NCBI GenBank assembly: GCA_012845835.1 | Contig: JABAKD010000019.1 | Location: 791,501 to 855,500 of the forward strand | Direction of reading: 5' to 3' | Source: Undaria pinnatifida | Lineage: Eukaryota > Sar > Phaeophyceae > Laminariales > Alariaceae | Length of the DNA: 64,000 nucleotides | Part shown: positions 47,381-60,150 of the stretch, in pieces | Layout: each line of letters begins with the position of its first letter | How positions within the stretch are numbered: position 1 is the stretch's first letter | The notes under the pieces: model-generated | Told to the model about the DNA's origin: nothing | Database searches by the model: none | What the model saw: only the letters and a program-made list of their open reading frames with translations | Made by a program: the position numbers and the translations under genes

Positions 47381-49253
47381 CGTCGGTGCTTGCTCGCTTC
47401 AGCAGGTATTGGGAGTGTTGAAGTTTGTGGGTGGGGCGTTTTTAACGTCATCGGCGATCCACCGTCGCTATGTTGTCATGTACTGTACCACGTTTTATTC
47501 ACCTGTGTGTGGTGGTGCATTGAAGGTTTTGTAGAGCTTCTTGAAGCTTAAACTGGTGGATGTTTTCATGTTTGCGTCCTTTCCTGCGGTTATTTGATCG
47601 TGCATTCTATACCTCGCTGATATGCGTGTTTTTGTGCGTTTTCCTCACTGATGTAGTAGTGACAGATTCTAACTCTGAATGGCGTGCACGTTGTAGGTCA
47701 CCGATCGCTGATTGGTGTGTTTTGATTTCTTCGTCCGGCAGGATTGTGGTCATAATGTGCCTTTTTGTGGGCCTTTTAGCACGAAGGCATAAATCGGGCA
47801 TAAACTAGACTAAGTATTTTGAAGCATAATAAAAAAATGGGAACACCACAGGCAAAACTCCCGAAAAACAGCATGGTCGGTGCCATGGCGGCGGGCGATG
47901 CGTCGAAAACCTCTCCTATTTTTCTTCAGTTGGTTTTTGCGTAAATTCGCCTTACGAAGCGCCTGCCATATTGGTGGCGATGCATATGCTGGAAATTGGA
48001 TGCACACTCATATCAGCAGCAGGCCGATACTGTGCTCTGATAAGTACTATTATTAGTAATATTGGTTTGAGCAATGTTTATGCGTTCGAGGATAATAAAA
48101 TTACCAAAAACAACGGGCATTTATGAGCATGAAGTAGCATAATTTTCGGCAAAAAATGGGATCTGCTGAGCATAATAGCGTAAAAACCGGCATGAAACGG
48201 GCATGATAATCTAAAAAAAAACTGTCTAAGAAGTTGCCGGCGATATCACGCAGCTTGCAAAGATGAGCATCGGCCTTTAAATCGATCGAACTCACAGCTA
48301 ACGAGTTCAAAATGACTTTCATGCCTTTCGTTGTGCTCGGCGCAGGAGAAGGTAGCATGCCGCACATTCGCCAACTCTAAAAGCCGGTAACTAGTGTCGA
48401 ACCTCCACCGAGGCGCTGCAGGCTCGGCCGGTTCCATCCCCCGCGGCGGGGCCGGCGGCAAAGCCCGCGGGGGTGCTGTGTCGTCGAAGCCCGGCGGCCC
48501 GATGTCAGTGCGGAAACCCGAGGCGTTCCCTCGCTGGGGGCGGGGCCGCGAGAGCGGAAGGAATTTTGCCATTTTCGCCTCATGTACCAATGGCAAGAGA
48601 CGGTTCTTTGCCAGCCATGAAGGCTTTTTTTTTATTTCGTTTCATCAACGCATCGAGGGAAAGAGACGGTTAATAAGCAGACTGGAAGGGGGCGAAAGAA
48701 CCCATGATAGTTTTCCCGAATGAGTACTTGCATGGAACAAACACGTGAACCCCCCGGGCACTAGCAGTTGCATCACAAGAAAATGAACGAGCGGTTGTTG
48801 CACAGATGCATGAAGGCGCCCGGAACACAATCAGCAATTCAAGGGGGAAATCGAAGGGAAAAGTACGAACGCAAAAAATTCTAGGAGATTGGATGAATGA
48901 TCTGCCCTTTGCCTTCTCTTCGTGTGTGCAGGAGGGGGCGAGCGAGTACGGGGTGGGGCGGCTGTGTTCTCGTCCCGCCTTGGCGAGGTCGGGATGCACG
49001 GCGACGATCGCAAGAAAGTAGCATCGACACGAACCACCCAAGTATCGATGCACCAGGTATCGATCAACAGAGTGTACGTTTGCTAATCAGACGAAAAAGC
49101 ATTGGACGTTTGTGTATTTATATAGAATCGCTTGGGATAGCCCCAGGTTCGATCTAGATCCCCACCCATTCTTCCTCGAGGCATTTGCGGCTGGCACGAG
49201 GGCGTTGTTATGGATCGGGACACTTTGCTCACACCGTTCAGCAAGTTTCACAA
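47381..49253. other. Unassigned DNA left of Copia-2, copy B
   Basis: Counterpart of 22785-24663, including the GC-rich patch near 48395-48580. No gene recognised. Confidence 0.45.
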
Positions 49254-49490
49254 TGTTCGTAGAGTCCGAGCCCGGATGCCCTGACCCACTACAGGATCTG
49301 ACTAGTTTTCTTATCTTCGATGTGATAGAGGACAGAGAGGAGAGATGGAGCGGAGAGCGGAGAGTGGAGAGCGGAGAGCGGAGTGCGGAGCTCTTCTCCC
49401 AGGAGAAAAATCGCATAGAAACGCCTACAAATATATACGCAACCCTATGCAACTTTTGTAACCGTCGTGCTGTCACGATCCAAACTAGCA
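49254..49490 (-). repeat. 3' LTR of Copia-2, copy B
   Basis: 237 bp; contains GA-rich repeats (GGAGAGCGGAGAG) and ends in CCAAACTAGCA. Confidence 0.85.
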
Positions 49491-49802
49491 CCCTCCCTGG
49501 CTCTTTACAGCAGTGAAGAGACCGAACGGGCATCCAGTAATAAAGCACGCTAGGACTTGAGAACTCAGCCAGAGACGGTCCAACCCGCCCACCGAGTTAA
49601 GATTTCCTGTATACCTCACATAATCCACACCATTGCGATTGTAACAATGGCCGCATTCAAAACGATGACCATGACCAGAAATTAAAATGCCAAGTAGCGC
49701 CCTACTCGCCCGCGCCCCCTCAAAGTAGCGTGGTGTAGCGGCCTGAAAAATTATTCCTCGCATGACTCAAAGATGGCATTCATCGAATAATGTTCACATC
49801 CC

Positions 49803-52800
49803 TTACTCATGCTCCAACGGTAGGTTCAGCAAAAACTTACGGTGATATTTGAAAGTGGTTGCAGCAAGGGATTTCGTTAAAATATCCGCATGCTTCTTTT
49901 GCAAAGCTACAAACTGAATGGCGACCTTCTTCGCACGAAGTAGCTCTCTAACGAAATGGAAACGCACGTCTATGTCCTTGCTCCGAGCAGACCTAAGAGA
50001 GTTTCCAGCCAACGCTATAGCCCCTGATCATCCTCAAAAGCCCGGACACACGATCCGCTTAGGTCTGGGCAAATAAACGATAACACTGCGCCCGTGAACA
50101 AAGCCTTTTTCACCCCTTCACTCAGGGCTATGTACTCTGCTTTTGCCGTAGACAACGTAGCGCACCTCTGCGTGCTACTTACCCAGCTGACGGCAGCACC
50201 CCCCAACGTAAGTACCGTCCCAGACACCGAGCGTCTTTGAATTTGATTTTTATCGGCGGAGTCGTCATCGCTATACGCAGTCAAATCCAATCTCGAACCC
50301 CTCACAAAAGTCAATCATACACCCCTTGTCCCGTGGAAGTGTGCTTTGATCTTTAGAACTGCTTTCCAGTGCCTGTCGGTGGGGTTGTGAGAATGGCGCA
50401 CCATAGCACGCACCGCGTTCGAGATGTCTGGCCGTGTCATGCTCAATAGACACATCAGACTGCCCACAGCCTCCCTGTGCGGCCAGTCCCCCTTTGGTTC
50501 GCCCTCCTCTCTTGGACCTAGCTCAACGCCAGGAGACGCGGGGATGTCAGAAGACGAGTTCGCACAGAAACGAGTCAGCATGCTTTCAACGAAAGCACCT
50601 TCTGCGCGATCTATGACGTGCCCAATTTCCAGTTGCGTTTGAAAGCACAACCAGTGCACCAAGTCAGTTCGACGAGGTTATTCGTGGTGCATTTCGTATT
50701 TAACGCGGCGTGGAAGTCTCTGTAAGCCTCGTTCAATCCTGCAATCACAATGTCATGTACATGAATGGCGAAAATCAGTTCTACCTTGCCATCCACAACC
50801 ATGCGAAAAACACAAGGATTACTCCTACACTGCTCCATATCGACCCTACCACGGTCTCTACCAGCAACCTGGCCCGCTGCCGTCCGCTCTTCTTTAGATC
50901 ATATAGTGATCTGTGGAGGCGAACAACATTTCCTGGCATGCCACCACATCCATCGGGTAGTTTCATGTATATTTGGGCGTCGAGTTTCGCGCGAACAACA
51001 GCTTGTGCAACGTCTAAATGAAAAACCTTCAGACCGTGTTCATTTGCAATAAGCGGCCAGAATTTTAACTGACGCTAACGATGGAGTTGGTGCAAACGTT
51101 TAAAACGTTGCAATCTACGTCTTGCACCTGGCCTCAAACCCTTAGCAACAAGTATAGCTTTGATCTTCACTATCAAGTCAACATTGTCAGTCTTGTATGC
51201 AAACACCCACGTCGCATGTACAGGTTCCGCCCTCGCGGCGGTGTCACGGCTTTGTATGTACCGGTCGCTTTGTGACCATCCAACTCACTTTTCATGCCCT
51301 CACGCCACGCCTCTTCGTATTGGGAACGCTCTATATATGCTACGGACTGCGGGGGCGGTTCTACATCTTCCGGGAACCCACTCGGCATGCACGCCCTCAA
51401 CTCCTCTTTGTTTTCTTCCACAGCAGGTCCTCCAGCCATCGTGGTCATTGCGTCCTCTGTCGTCCAGCATGTACTCTCCAGTACACTCTCCATCTCCGTC
51501 CAATTTTGCACTGCCGCAGGCCTGGCGTCCCCGTCCTCGTCCTCGTGCTGTATCCCAAGCTGACGTCGATCAGATTCGCCCTTCAGGCGTTGGCTCTGAC
51601 CCCCTTACTGTGGGGGGAAGCCGTCCCCAGCTTCTGAGCTCGTGTGCTGCCTTCCCCAACAGGGCCGTGGGGTGGTCTTCGCCGTTCCCTTGGTCGGTGC
51701 TGGAGGCTGCTGATGCGCCTGGGTCGCTTTAGGCCCTTCATGCTGGGACCGAGAAGGCGTCCACCACGCCACATTGAGACAAATCCATCGCCTCGACTGT
51801 TTCGTCGCCAGCGTCGCCGGTGGCAGGTGCATCCTGTGAGCGCCAGGGTGGTTGGGCGCAGGGCCCAGGCATAAACACTCCTGTGCTTTCACCTAGGGCT
51901 TGCTTTCCCTCTTCACCTTGCGGTAGCCAGGTTTGAGGAAAGGTCGAAGCACCACCCGGGGGGGTTACCGTACCACATCTCATACATCGACTTCTTTGAT
52001 GGGCTAGCGGACGTTACTGTGCGGTTCAAAGCATCGCACGCTCAATGCGACGCTTCAGCCCACAACGATTCCGTTGCCGGCAATTGCACTCCGGGAAAAG
52101 GCTCACGAGCCTGGACTCAACCCGCCACTTCGGCCGTCTCAATCAAATCTAGCGTGCGCTCGGCTACCGCATTGAATTGGGGATTGTCGGCCGCGGTGAA
52201 TTCCTGCTTGATGCATTGCGGTCTGCATTGGTCCCCAAACTTCCCCACGCGAAGCTCACCGCCCCCGTCGAATCGGAAGATCACCACCTGTGAAGGGATA
52301 CCGTGTGCACGAGTATCCGCGAGGAACTGCTGGAACGTTTCCGCGGCGTCATTTGTGGCGAATAAAATACACCCACGTAGACCGTGAAAAACAGTCGCGC
52401 AAGATGAGAGTACACCACTTCCCCCTGTGAGACTGTACCACCTTAGGCCCGCTCAAATAAAAAGAAAACTTCCCGAGCTTCTTACCTGCTCGTGTGTGTT
52501 GACTGCGTAATACCTCGACGGAGACTCTTTGCCATGTAGCACCATTTGCTGCTTTTCTTCGAGAACGGTCCCTTGCTACTCCGAGGTCTTGCGGAGTGTA
52601 GTACGTCGTGGTAGTGTCCAGCCACGCAGTGGTAGTCGTTTACGTCAACCACGGCCTTGTTGGGCCGTTCTCCCGGGGTGAGTACAGCACAGGCACTTCC
52701 CCTAGTGCTGCAATTGACCCGGTAGCCGTGAAGGCTTTGCATGTTCCGGGTCAACGGAGACACGATCAAAGGCTGAGAATTCAGCTTGACTACTGTAGAA

Positions 52801-54589
52801 CCCCCGTGCGGTGCCCTTCGAAATTGTCGCCGTTTTTGACGAGAGTAGGCAGGGTAAATAGATTGTAGCTGGGGTGTGGCACGTGCGCAACATCAGTCAG
52901 CAATATTTGAACAGGACTGTTTACGGATCCATAGGCAAAGCTAATATCACCCTACCCTTCGAACGTGCGGGTTGAGCCATCGGCGATGCACGGTTATAAG
53001 TTGCCATATTCATAGTTGGTTATGCAATTTGCTGAGGGAGTCATTTGCGTAGACGCTCCACGATTGCAAAGCCAGGCCTCATCCTCTATCTGCCAAGCCG
53101 TCTCCCCTTCCCCCTTTCTGCCCGAAACATCGTTGCACTCGCCTGCCTCTCCGGCCTTGAAAGCTGAAGCCTCCACCGTATCATAAGGATAATCGTCGTC
53201 CGACACCGCCAGCACAGCTTCCTCTTTCGAAGAGGGCAGACATCAGTAGCGTGCGCCTGTCCGTGGCATCGGCTGCATAGCTCCTCCGTGCAGTCGACCC
53301 TCCAGCGATCGTTCTTACCACACGTGTAGCATCTCACCTGGAAGTACTACCTTCGGCGGCTTTGGCGCTGTTACCATCACCGCCGGCAGTTGCGGCGGAG
53401 CCACCACCGTCCTCGTTGATGCCTTTACCGCCTCGTCCTTGCTGTCCCCCGCGCCTTCCTTTTCCCTTGCCGCGGCCTCCACCTTTTCCGTGGGCACCGC
53501 CACCACCGCCTTTTCTGCGACCACCACTGCCGCCGCCGGTGAACATAGCATGGCCGACATGGCGAGCGTTGGACCCATTCTCTTTCTGTATCCAGAACGT
53601 CAGTGGTGCAGCTCTCGTACAGCATTGATCATGCCATCGCGACCGACACTGTTACGAGACCCAAGGCTCCTCGCCTCCACCTCGTACTCAGCAGATAGAG
53701 CGTCGACGAACGTTGTATACAGCATGTGGTCGTCGAGGGTCAGTCCTGCTGTACGCATCTCTGCGGCAAGATCATCAACCCTACCCATCTCCTATAAAGG
53801 GTTTCTCCCTGGCACTATCTCAAACCTATTGAGGCGCCGGGAGAGGTTGGATTTGGCGCCCAGCGTTTGAGGGCCGTATTACGCAAGGAGAGCGTCCCAC
53901 GCTTCCCGCGGCGAGGTTCACCGGTGCAAAATGCTCTTTGTCGCTCTTGCTCTTGAGAGCCGTCGACAAGAAATTCCACGCCAGTGCATGTACGTGCACA
54001 CTTTCGCGACTGTATCCCCTGTCGACAAGTACCGTCTTCTCGATATCCAATTCCCCTTCGGGAATGTTTTGGGTGGATCCGGCACAAAAGCAAATAGGAA
54101 ACCTGCTCCTTTCGCGTAGTACCTGGCGTCGCTGGTCCAGGCAGTGAACTTGATTTTCTTCCCACTAAATGATTGAACAACGGTGGGTTTCAGAGCAAGC
54201 CTAGATAGGGGCAGATCACATACAAACCCCAACTCACCGCCGGCGTACGCACCCCATTCTCCAGCCCCGCTTTGCTGGTATGGCTGACCCCTGACTGGGA
54301 CAACCTCGACAGGAACAGCAGCTCCTCTGCGTCCAGTCAGCCCAAAATTACGCGAGCCGTCTTCACGCCAAGTCGTTTCTATTGTTGCTGTCGAATCCCC
54401 TAACGCTCCGCCTCCAGCAGCAGCGACAAAAGTTTCTCGTACGGAAGTGGACTCAATCCCTTGCGAGCTCCCCCTTACAGCAGCGCTGCCCTCAGCGCTG
54501 CTGGATTCCGATGGGCCGTTGTTCCTTATGAGCTCGGTCATCATCTCCTTTACGTCTTGCGTCATCAATTCTTGCTTCTCCTCCATCAT
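49803..54589 (-). pseudogene. Copia-2 gag-pol remnant, copy B
   Basis: The same order of domains as copy A: gag (54589-53918), a zinc knuckle near 53320, integrase fragments (52769 to about 52200), reverse transcriptase (50966-50315) and RNase H (50314-49803). The catalytic VDD of reverse transcriptase reads VHD near 50768, while copy A keeps VDD, so the two decayed independently after duplication. Stops and frameshifts are numerous. Confidence 0.88.
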
Positions 54590-54697
54590 CAGTTGAAGCT
54601 CGCTCCTCAGCTGCTGAAACTCATTTCGGGAGCCTTTCTCTTGTGACGATATCCTTGGCTCCTGGTACCAGACCTCTAGAGTTCAAGACACTAGTGT

Positions 54698-54925
54698 GTT
54701 CGTAGAGTCAGAGTCCGGATGCTGTGACCGTCACGAGGCCTGCCGAGGTTTCTTATCTTCGTTGTATTATAGGACAGAGAGGAGAGAAGGAGCAGAGATC
54801 AGAAAGCGGGGAGCGGAGTGCGGAGCCCTCCTCCCAAGAGAAGAATTGAATAAAACCACCCACGAGTATATACGCAACCCTCTACAACGTTTGTAACCGT
54901 CGTGCTGTCACGATCTGAACATACA
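54698..54925 (-). repeat. 5' LTR of Copia-2
   Basis: About 228 bp, homologous to 49254-49490 in the same orientation. It differs by enough substitutions to mark an old insertion. The duplication copy A ends just before the equivalent point. Confidence 0.85.
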
Positions 54926-55990
54926 ATAATCTGTCCCAATGGTGACAGCTAGGCTCTAGCCATTAAGGCACGTCCCATAGAATGGTTGGTGGTATAAGGA
55001 CCGTGACAGACGCGTAATTGATCGCACTTTGCTCTGCATTGGGCTACACACTGCGTTGGCAGTCACTACTGTATCATCCTGATATATTTAAAACAAAAGC
55101 AGGGCATGCATTGTTTCGCCCGTTGTTTTAATCTCCGTTTCTTGCAGCAGCAGCAGCAGCAGTATATACTGCGGCCTGACTAGCGGAGATGACGACGATG
55201 CGCGAAGGCATGAATGAAGACAGACGCGCTCCCTATGTCTTACGGCGGGACGGTAGACGGTGGAAACAGAACCCAGGGACGTGAACGGTCGGGAAATCGC
55301 GGTCGGGAACGAAATAATATCACACAGTTTCACCTTCGCTCCTGTCCCGTTCCCGTCTCAACCATATTTTTCCGTCCCGGCCTTTGCCGCGCGTGCTCCT
55401 GAGTTTAAAAATTCAAACTCACAGCTAGAAATGGTTGAAGACGTCATTCACTTGGTTCCTATCACTGCACGGACGTTACGAGCGTCAGTGCCTCACACGG
55501 TAAGCGTCGGACTATCCACGTGAAATAGTCTCAGTATGGGCGAGCTCAGTGGAAGCTCATACAACGAGAAAAAAAGCAACAAAGAAAGTGGCGAGTACGG
55601 GCGGGTACGTCCCGTCTTACCGCCAGGGGTCCGCCGATATAAGGGGCTCTAATCTGAAGCATGTGGGACACAACTCCCTCATCGGGTAATGAGACAAAGA
55701 GCAATCTTAGGTCTCCACGCAGCCCGTAGGGGTATGAGAGCTCTCAGTCATATCGGATCTTCAATCGAAAGCTCTCGGTGGCGTCGCAACTTCATCGAGA
55801 TTCCACGGACAGCTTTGACGACACCGATTGGTATCGGATCTTCTCGGGCGCGGGATAACCTCTCGAGATATGGGCTGCTGTATGTCTCAGGTGCAGTGGC
55901 GCCGGGGAGTTAAAGCATTATCGAGAGAATTATGGAGTGTAGGTGGAAAACCGAAAAAATCCGTTTCCCAGTAAGACACGGACCTCTACT
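54926..55990. other. Unique flank right of the duplication
   Basis: No gene recognised. A (GCA)n run of about 19 bases is at 55144-55162. A GGGACACA at 55665-55672, with a GAGGGAG tract beyond it when read on the minus strand, could be the start of a 3' LTR for the gypsy remnant. The other LTR end was not found. Confidence 0.4.
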
Positions 55991-57553
55991 AATGAAAAGT
56001 TAGAGCCGACCATTTTCCCATCACCTGTTGTTCCTGGACCAACAAACAATATTTTATACAGTCAGCCCTGTCCAGCATTGCGCCAATTTCGCAGTAACGG
56101 CAAATTTCTTACGGCATGAATCAGACTCATATTTTTCAACACGTGCTTCCCACCACCTGAAACTGTGTTCTTGTCATCATAGATCTACACCCAACTTCCC
56201 ACTTCGAACTTGGGACGTTTAGTCTACTTATAAGCTCGACAAGCTTCGCGTTTGCAGCTTCATATCTCGCTGTAGTCAGTCTATCCTCCTTTAACCACTT
56301 GACCAAGGCTACGGTAGGGGGGGTACCCCCATTTTCAGTGGTGTGTTTGAGCCACTCGCACGAGTGTCTCTGTACCCCACAGATGAAGATGGTTTAGGCA
56401 CTTGTTTTGGCGCAGCTTAGATCACCTTTGCATTGCGAATAAATTTCGCCAATGTAAAACATGAAGAATACGTAAAATCGCATAGGAACAAAGGGGTTAC
56501 TCGCGCGAGTGACTCCTGGCCACTGAAATAAAAGGCCCAAAAGGGGACCCCCCTACCGTAGCCTGGGTGACTTCGTACGCCTTTACTTGCCAATCTCTCA
56601 TCATTCAAAACAATCTAACTGGTCCTGTTTTAGACTCTGATGTCCCTTCACGCCTCGTCCTTTCAACATCATAATCTCGGCAACCGGAGGTATCTGCCAA
56701 TGTGCACTTCGTTTGGCGCTAACGCTGTGCCTCTACTGTCGAACATTGTTGTTATGTGCGGCTATTGCATGTATTAACATTTCCTCCCAATTATTATGGC
56801 CATCAGCTATAGGATACGATAGCGTCTGACAAAGGGTATGGTTTAATCTTCCCACCGTTCCATTAGTTCGGGGATGATAGGAGCTAATAAATTTCTTGAC
56901 GACCCCTAATGTTTCATACACCGCTCTACTAGTTTCGGATATGATTTGTGTACCTCTATCTGATGGGAAGGTGTGTGGACAACCCCATCGTGGTATGCAG
57001 TTGTCCATAATTATTCTCGAAGCCCAACCCCTGGCTGTCTTCTCATCATTCGTTATTGCACATCCTTCCGCATGCCTACTTAATAAATCTGCAATGAAAA
57101 ACACGTAGACGTTGTCATTCTTTGTTTCTGGCAAAGGTCCCAACAAGTCAAAGGATACCATATTCGTTAGCGCCCAGCGGGGTAGGTTTCAAGTGATTGT
57201 ATTACGTCTCCCAACAGGGTAGAGGCAAGTCGAGAGACGAGCTCGTACGTGACAGCTTGCAGTCTACCACCAATATGCCAGCCAGGTATCCCAAAATAGG
57301 CCAACAACGCGACCCGGCCCGAAACTGATAGGCAACTGTCATGCTGACAATCCCAAATCAACACCCTCTCAGATTCTTCACAAGACAGTGAAGAATCAAC
57401 AATGTGCTCAATTCCATCACCTAAAACAACCAAAATGGCATGAGGACTCTCACCCTTATTATCGAAATCCTTTTCCATATTCCCGTTTATAACTATTGCA
57501 AATGTAGACGAGATTGCAATGGCCGTGCCAAAATTGTGAATACTAAAGCTCAA
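55991..57553 (-). pseudogene. Ty3/gypsy pol remnant (integrase), interrupted by a MITE
   Basis: On the minus strand, 57161-56733 encodes an integrase core with DLLGPLP, SDRGTQ and YHPRTNG, typical of Ty3/gypsy. Upstream, 57380-57280 looks like a degraded zinc-binding region. The frame hits a stop near 56728. Homology continues through GVKGHQSLKQDQLD (about 56650) to 56570 and resumes on the other side of the MITE at 56300 with EVGSW-type sequence near 56200, again with stops. The upstream reverse transcriptase and RNase H are not recognisable. Confidence 0.85.
56301..56569. mobile_element. 269 bp MITE inside the gypsy remnant
   Basis: Same family as 42511-42779, opposite orientation and identical length. 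Terminal inverted repeats begin GACCAAGGCTACGGTAGGGG, with a 4 bp target duplication ACTT at 56297-56300 and 56570-56573. Gypsy coding homology lies on both sides, so the insertion into the retroelement is clear. Subterminal ACTCG..CGAGT palindromes are present. Confidence 0.92.
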
Positions 57554-58609
57554 AGCGCAATGCCAGAGATCACGAGGAACCCTGATTCCCCAGACAAAAA
57601 TCTCCTTCTACCGCCTACTCCCGCCATAGATTCACCGATCGCGAAGGTAAAGCGAGATAGCATACGTCTTTTTTCGCATGGCTGAATCATTAAAATAATG
57701 GCGCTTAAATTGCCCCAAGCATGGGTCGCTCGCAAACCATCGTAATTATGAAAATAATGCATTTTTGACTTTTGTTCGCCAGCTTCAAATAATCGAATAA
57801 AGAGACAACAAAATTCCGCTTCGTACTGTCCACACGAACAGCCTAAGCCCTCCCAGTTACGAGGACTATTCGATCACCGCAAAAACAAGAGTGTTTCACT
57901 CCTACATTGGGAACAAGTGTTCACAAAATTATACTACTGTTGGTAGAACAACCGACCAATCATGAATATGCTCACCCTCCTTTATTTTGAAATCAATCAG
58001 AAGACTACTTCCAAAAAAAAAAAAGAAAAACACAAAATTGAATGTAATCAATGCCATCACGAATACCACACATCAGCCGTACACCTCTCAAGGTGTACCT
58101 ACGTACCCTTTTCTCCAAATCGTTGTCGAATGCATATCAGCTCCACCTATCCCCTTCTGGTCCTGTTCATACCGGAAAAACACTGCATTTCCTTTGGATT
58201 CACAAAGACTGCTTGATTTAAACATGAAAACACACTTCAAAGATACCAGGCGAAAAGGGCTACGTATACCATCCAGAACGAATCTCTTATTTTATCTGTG
58301 AGTCTACACCGTTAATCGCAAATAAATTATGTATCGTCTACTACCTACCGGTCCCACACTTGCTGCAAGTAAATAAAATGCCACATTCGACCAAATATAA
58401 CATTTCAATCGACAGGTGTATCCATCGTAAAAATAAATCAATGTTCATTCTTACGGAATCCGACCAATTCGATCAGACCTGTCCCCTCCCGCCCCGCAAT
58501 GTTGCCGAACCGTAGGGCTCCGGTTGACGAAATAACCAGATCTGCTCCCTTCATGACTTTTTCCCGCTGCTACTGTTGCTGCTGCATATCATGGTGTGCC
58601 ATGCCGCTC
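57554..58609. other. Intergenic DNA, no gene seen
   Basis: A/T-rich DNA of about 1 kb with short frames only and no recognised motif. Confidence 0.45.
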
Positions 58610-59035
58610 TGTTTGTGATAGCGGCCGTTTGTATCGACTGAGTTGCGGTAGCAAATCTTATTGGATGATTTGAATAGCGGAACTGTCGATCTGAGGTTGC
58701 CGAGCTAGCACATAGGAATATTCTTTGTGGTGCTGCGGTAGTTCGGTAGATTGTACACACCTAAGGGTTATACATTGGGCTGTAGCAATATGTATGGTAC
58801 ATCGGACAATTTTCAGGTAGAATACTCCCGTATTGTTGCTAGAGGTCGGATTAACGGCTTATTGCCGTGATCGGTACATGGCATTGGTCCGATTGTGTGC
58901 ATCTTTCCGAAGTGGCGTGGGAGCTCGCAACCTTTGTGCTCGCCCCGCTCGTTCACTCAACTTCCCGGCCTCTCTCCAGACCAAGGTCTCATTAATACAA
59001 TATCTCTTTCTCCGGAAGTCACGGGTTTACCAACA
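58610..59035 (+). repeat. Diverged solo-like LTR related to Copia-1
   Basis: About 426 bp starting TGTTTGTGATAGCGG and ending GTTTACCAACA, collinear with the 532 bp Copia-1 LTR but diverged and with deletions. Shared blocks include GTGGTGCTNCGGTANTTCGG and GTTATACAT. The flanks CGCTC and CGCTT match at four of five bases, a possible target duplication of a solo LTR. Because Copia-1 also has CGCT directly after its 5' LTR, a 5' LTR with lost internal region is the alternative. Confidence 0.75.
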
Positions 59036-59745
59036 CGCTTGACTTGTTGCCCGGACGAAACCCCATCGTTATTTGGTACTGCTGCAGACAGCCCATGATT
59101 ACCCCACGCCCGCTCCTACCACTATTACCGGCAGTAGGAAGCACGCGGCTAGTATGCCGTGCGACTTTGCCCTGCCAAACCAACCCCCAGGTACGATGCG
59201 CACGGAATATGCAGATAACCCTCTATCTGCTGCCACCACAACCAACCTTCTAAGCGGAGTGCGTGCGGCAAATAACAGCAAAACTAAATGCCGTGCGACT
59301 TCAAATCCCACGCTCGCAACACACGGCCGAAGCGCCTACGGCTGCACTTCCGGTACAGGGTTTTTAGCTGCTGCTGTAGCTGTTCTCACATTAACTCGCA
59401 CAATCAAGTCCGTGGTCATAGGACACGCTCCAGTAACTCTGGAGCTGAGGAATACCCCAGGGAAAAAACACAAACAAACCAAAGGTGGTACACGCATAAA
59501 TCAAAGCTGACGCAATCCATGCCTCCACCAGAAACATATAAAAGTGTAATCGGGAGTCAGCCCACGATGTGCCAGGTCCATACTGGTGCAAACGTCTCAC
59601 TACTCGCGCCTGGAAAACCCGTCTATACCGCTTGCCACCCAAGAAAGACTACCACGTATATGTGGCACGTAATACCTATCATTACGCATACGCACGACAG
59701 ACGCAAGTCAATTGGAGAAAAGAAACAAAAGAAAGAAAATAAAAA
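59036..59745. other. Unassigned DNA after the diverged LTR
   Basis: Open frames are present (for example 59073-59510) but nothing in them is recognised. A GCCGTGCGACTT motif occurs twice (about 59156 and 59289). Confidence 0.4.
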
Positions 59746-59945
59746 AAGGAAAGGAAAGGAAAGGAAGGAAAGGAAAGGAAAGGAAAGGAAAGGAAAGGAA
59801 AGGAAAGGAAAGGAAAGGAAAGGAAAGGAAAGAAAAGACAAGGAAGCGAAAAAACGAAAAAGGAAAGTAAAGAAGAGAAAAGATAAGAAAAGCAAGAAAA
59901 TACAAGACAAGAAGAGGAAGCAGGGAAAGGAAAAGAGAAAAAAAA
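59746..59945. repeat. (AAAGG)n pentanucleotide array
   Basis: Near-perfect AAAGG units run from about 59748 to 59831, followed by degenerate A/G-rich sequence to about 59945. The plus strand is all purine. Confidence 0.92.
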
Positions 59946-60150
59946 AATGTCATACTCGCAGACCCTAGGAACTGACTAAAGACGGCATTGGGCTCATAGA
60001 GAGTATCAAGTGCATCATCAATGGCACTGGGGAGAGAACGCAACGTGGCGAAGAAGTCAGGGCGGTCTTACGCTATCTTGTGACGGTCATTGGAAGGCCC
60101 ACATGTTTCAAGACGATGACGGCCAGACCCAGACTTCAGTTTCTTGGGCA

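Larger units (their letters stand above)
30356..54697. repeat. Segmental duplication, copy B
   Basis: This is the second tandem unit. Homology to copy A is visible from 30718 to about 54692. The first 360 bp (30356-30717) have no partner inside the window; in a simple tandem-duplication model their partner lies just left of base 1. The right edge runs into the 5' LTR of the minus-strand copia element and then into unique DNA. Copy B lacks the 4296-10694 copia insertion, carries a private MITE at 42511-42779, and has lost about 265 bp of the old copia element near 51835. Confidence 0.93.
49254..54925 (-). mobile_element. Decayed Ty1/copia element (Copia-2) with both LTRs, copy B
   Basis: The 3' LTR is at 49254-49490, the polypurine tract (CCCTCCC on plus) at 49491-49497, the broken gag-pol follows, and the 5' LTR is at 54698-54925. 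Bases flanking the element (CACAA left, ATAAT or TACAA right depending on the LTR end) do not give a clear target duplication. A 265 bp deletion near 51835 removes DNA that copy A keeps at about 27248-27510. Confidence 0.9.

Noticed and set aside
59288-59968. Lys/Arg/Glu-rich open frame of 226 codons
   Set aside because: Its second half is the AAAGG array; the opposite strand is open as well.
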